A stretch of DNA of 5,831 nucleotides from contig JAAAOZ010000147.1 in NCBI GenBank assembly GCA_009908585.1, positions 1 through 5,831 on the forward strand. Direction: 5' to 3'. Source of the DNA: Chloroflexota bacterium. GTDB lineage: Bacteria; Chloroflexota; Anaerolineae; B4-G1; SLSP01. The translations under genes were made by a program, and so were the position numbers. Positions 4,881 to 5,831 of the stretch are shown here, in pieces; positions within the stretch are counted from its first letter, which is position 1; every line of letters begins with the position of its first letter. The notes beneath the pieces are model-generated. The model worked only from the letters and a program-made list of their open reading frames with translations. It was not told the DNA's origin and searched no databases.

Positions 4881-5831
4881 CTACGGCGGCGTGATCGTAC
4901 CCGTCGGCGTGGGGGTAGGCGTCGGTCGCCAGCGCGCCGTGACCGTCCCCACGCAGGGATCGTAATCCCAACCCAGCGTCACCCGGAAATCGACCGGACT
5001 TTCCTCCGTCGGCTCGGAAATCACCTCGGCAGCATCTAATTTGTACAATCGCAGCAACTTATACAGCGGCGATCCCTTGCTCGTCGTCGTGAAGTCCACG
5101 ATCTGCGTGTGCGGCGTGCCCTCCACGTCCGTGATCTCGGTCACCGTAAAGCCCTCCAGGCTCAAGCGATAGGCCGCCACCGCGCCCCAACTGCTGTTCC
5201 CCGTGCCGTTCCACACCGCCACGCGATACGCGCGCTGCGCCGCGCGGCTGGTCACCGGCGGCTGCGCCGCCTCCTGCATAAAGTCGTGCAACTCCTCGTA
5301 GTGGGGGATCAAGATATAGCCGCCGTTTGGCTTCGTGCCCGATTCCAGCAGCGTGCTGCCGCGAATAAAGCGGCTTTTGAGATTCCGCACATCCAATCGC
5401 GCTGCCACCGTGCCCAGGTAGAGCAGATCCTGGAGCTTGAGATCCGTCCGCACGCTCTCCTGATAGGTCGACCACAGATCGGGGATGCGGGCGATCATCT
5501 GCTGGCTGAGCGCCTTCTCAAAGATCGCCAACATCACCTGCTGCTGGCGGCGATGGCGGTCGAAGTCCGAGGTGTTCCAGCGCGAGCGGACGTACCAGAG
5601 CGCGTGCTTGCCATCTAAGTGATGGATGCCCGGCTCCATATCGATGTCCGTCTGCCCTGCCTCCGATTCTGGATCGGGGTAGGTATCGTGGAACGGGCAT
5701 TCGACAACCACATCCACGCCGCCGACGGCGTCCACGATGCTCCGATAGCTGCTGAAATCGACCATCGCGTAGTAGTGGATGGGAAGCCCGAAGTTATACT
5801 CCATCGTGGCTTTCATCAGCGCCGGCCCGCC
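4881..5831 (-). CDS. LytR-CpsA-Psr (LCP) family protein with LytR_C domain, N-terminus cut by window edge
   Basis: The frame is open from the right edge to the TAG at 4883-4881, giving 316 residues. The ATG at 5816 is internal: the LCP fold is already under way there, and five in-frame codons (GGPAL) precede it. LCP proteins are membrane-anchored, extracytoplasmic enzymes that transfer glycopolymers from a lipid carrier to peptidoglycan. Visible hallmarks, numbered from the edge, are NFGLPIHYYAMVDF (13-26), IVDAVGGVDV (32-41), LDGKHALWYVRSR (72-84) and DFDRHRRQQQ (89-98). The arginines in the last two are the typical phosphate-contacting set. Residues about 202-292 form a LytR_C domain (VAVWNGTG, then LSLEGFTV). 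The end is a short Pro/Thr tail (PTPTPTPTGTITPP), perhaps an extended linker in the wall. The missing part should hold the membrane anchor and the first LCP strands. The exact ligase substrate cannot be told. Confidence 0.93.
   Translation of the reverse strand, partial: GGPALMKATMEYNFGLPIHYYAMVDFSSYRSIVDAVGGVDVVVECPFHDTYPDPESEAGQTDIDMEPGIHHLDGKHALWYVRSRWNTSDFDRHRRQQQVMLAIFEKALSQQMIARIPDLWSTYQESVRTDLKLQDLLYLGTVAARLDVRNLKSRFIRGSTLLESGTKPNGGYILIPHYEELHDFMQEAAQPPVTSRAAQRAYRVAVWNGTGNSSWGAVAAYRLSLEGFTVTEITDVEGTPHTQIVDFTTTSKGSPLYKLLRLYKLDAAEVISEPTEESPVDFRVTLGWDYDPCVGTVTARWRPTPTPTPTGTITPP

Noticed and set aside
5109..5618. 169-residue plus-strand open frame
   Set aside because: It is antisense to the LCP gene, rich in Arg, Ala and His as expected for a shadow frame, and has no domain features.
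5814..5816. ATG at 5816 as the true start of the LCP gene
   Set aside because: The frame is open to the window edge, and the missing membrane anchor and early LCP strands show that this methionine is internal.

Overview
The window looks like an interior piece of a bacterial chromosome, roughly 55-60 % GC in the genes and visibly more AT-rich in the main intergenic gap. A sensor with five tandem GAF domains, a lipobox-bearing MltG and an LCP protein with a LytR_C tail together suggest a Chloroflexota-like (Anaerolineae-type) bacterium. That assignment is inference from protein style; there is no rRNA or other marker to confirm it.

Layout. (1) 1-3012, minus strand: one unbroken reading frame of 1004 codons that runs off the left edge. 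It encodes an N-terminal PAS domain, five consecutive GAF domains and the start of a coiled linker that probably leads into another PAS domain. The output domain lies outside the window. (2) 3013-3602: a 590-bp divergent intergenic region. It holds a candidate promoter for the sensor, a perfect extended -10 promoter firing toward mltG, two short palindromes near the two promoters, and a leader of about 290 nt with several stem-loops, including a perfect 25-bp palindrome. (3) 3603-4700, plus strand: mltG, a complete endolytic murein transglycosylase with a lipoprotein-type N-terminus. (4) 4701-4880: a convergent intergenic region with a 109-bp inverted-repeat element that can fold in competing ways, and a possible weak terminator for the minus-strand gene. 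(5) 4881-5831, minus strand: the C-terminal two thirds or so of an LCP (LytR-CpsA-Psr) family protein with a LytR_C domain, truncated by the right edge.

How the genes relate. MltG (cuts nascent glycan strands) and LCP (normally attaches glycopolymers to the cell wall) both act on the envelope and are transcribed toward each other. The sensor is divergent from mltG and shares its upstream region, so co-regulation is possible but not shown. No mobile-element ORF, tRNA, rRNA or CRISPR array was seen. The least ordinary parts are the structured mltG leader and the nested inverted repeats after mltG.
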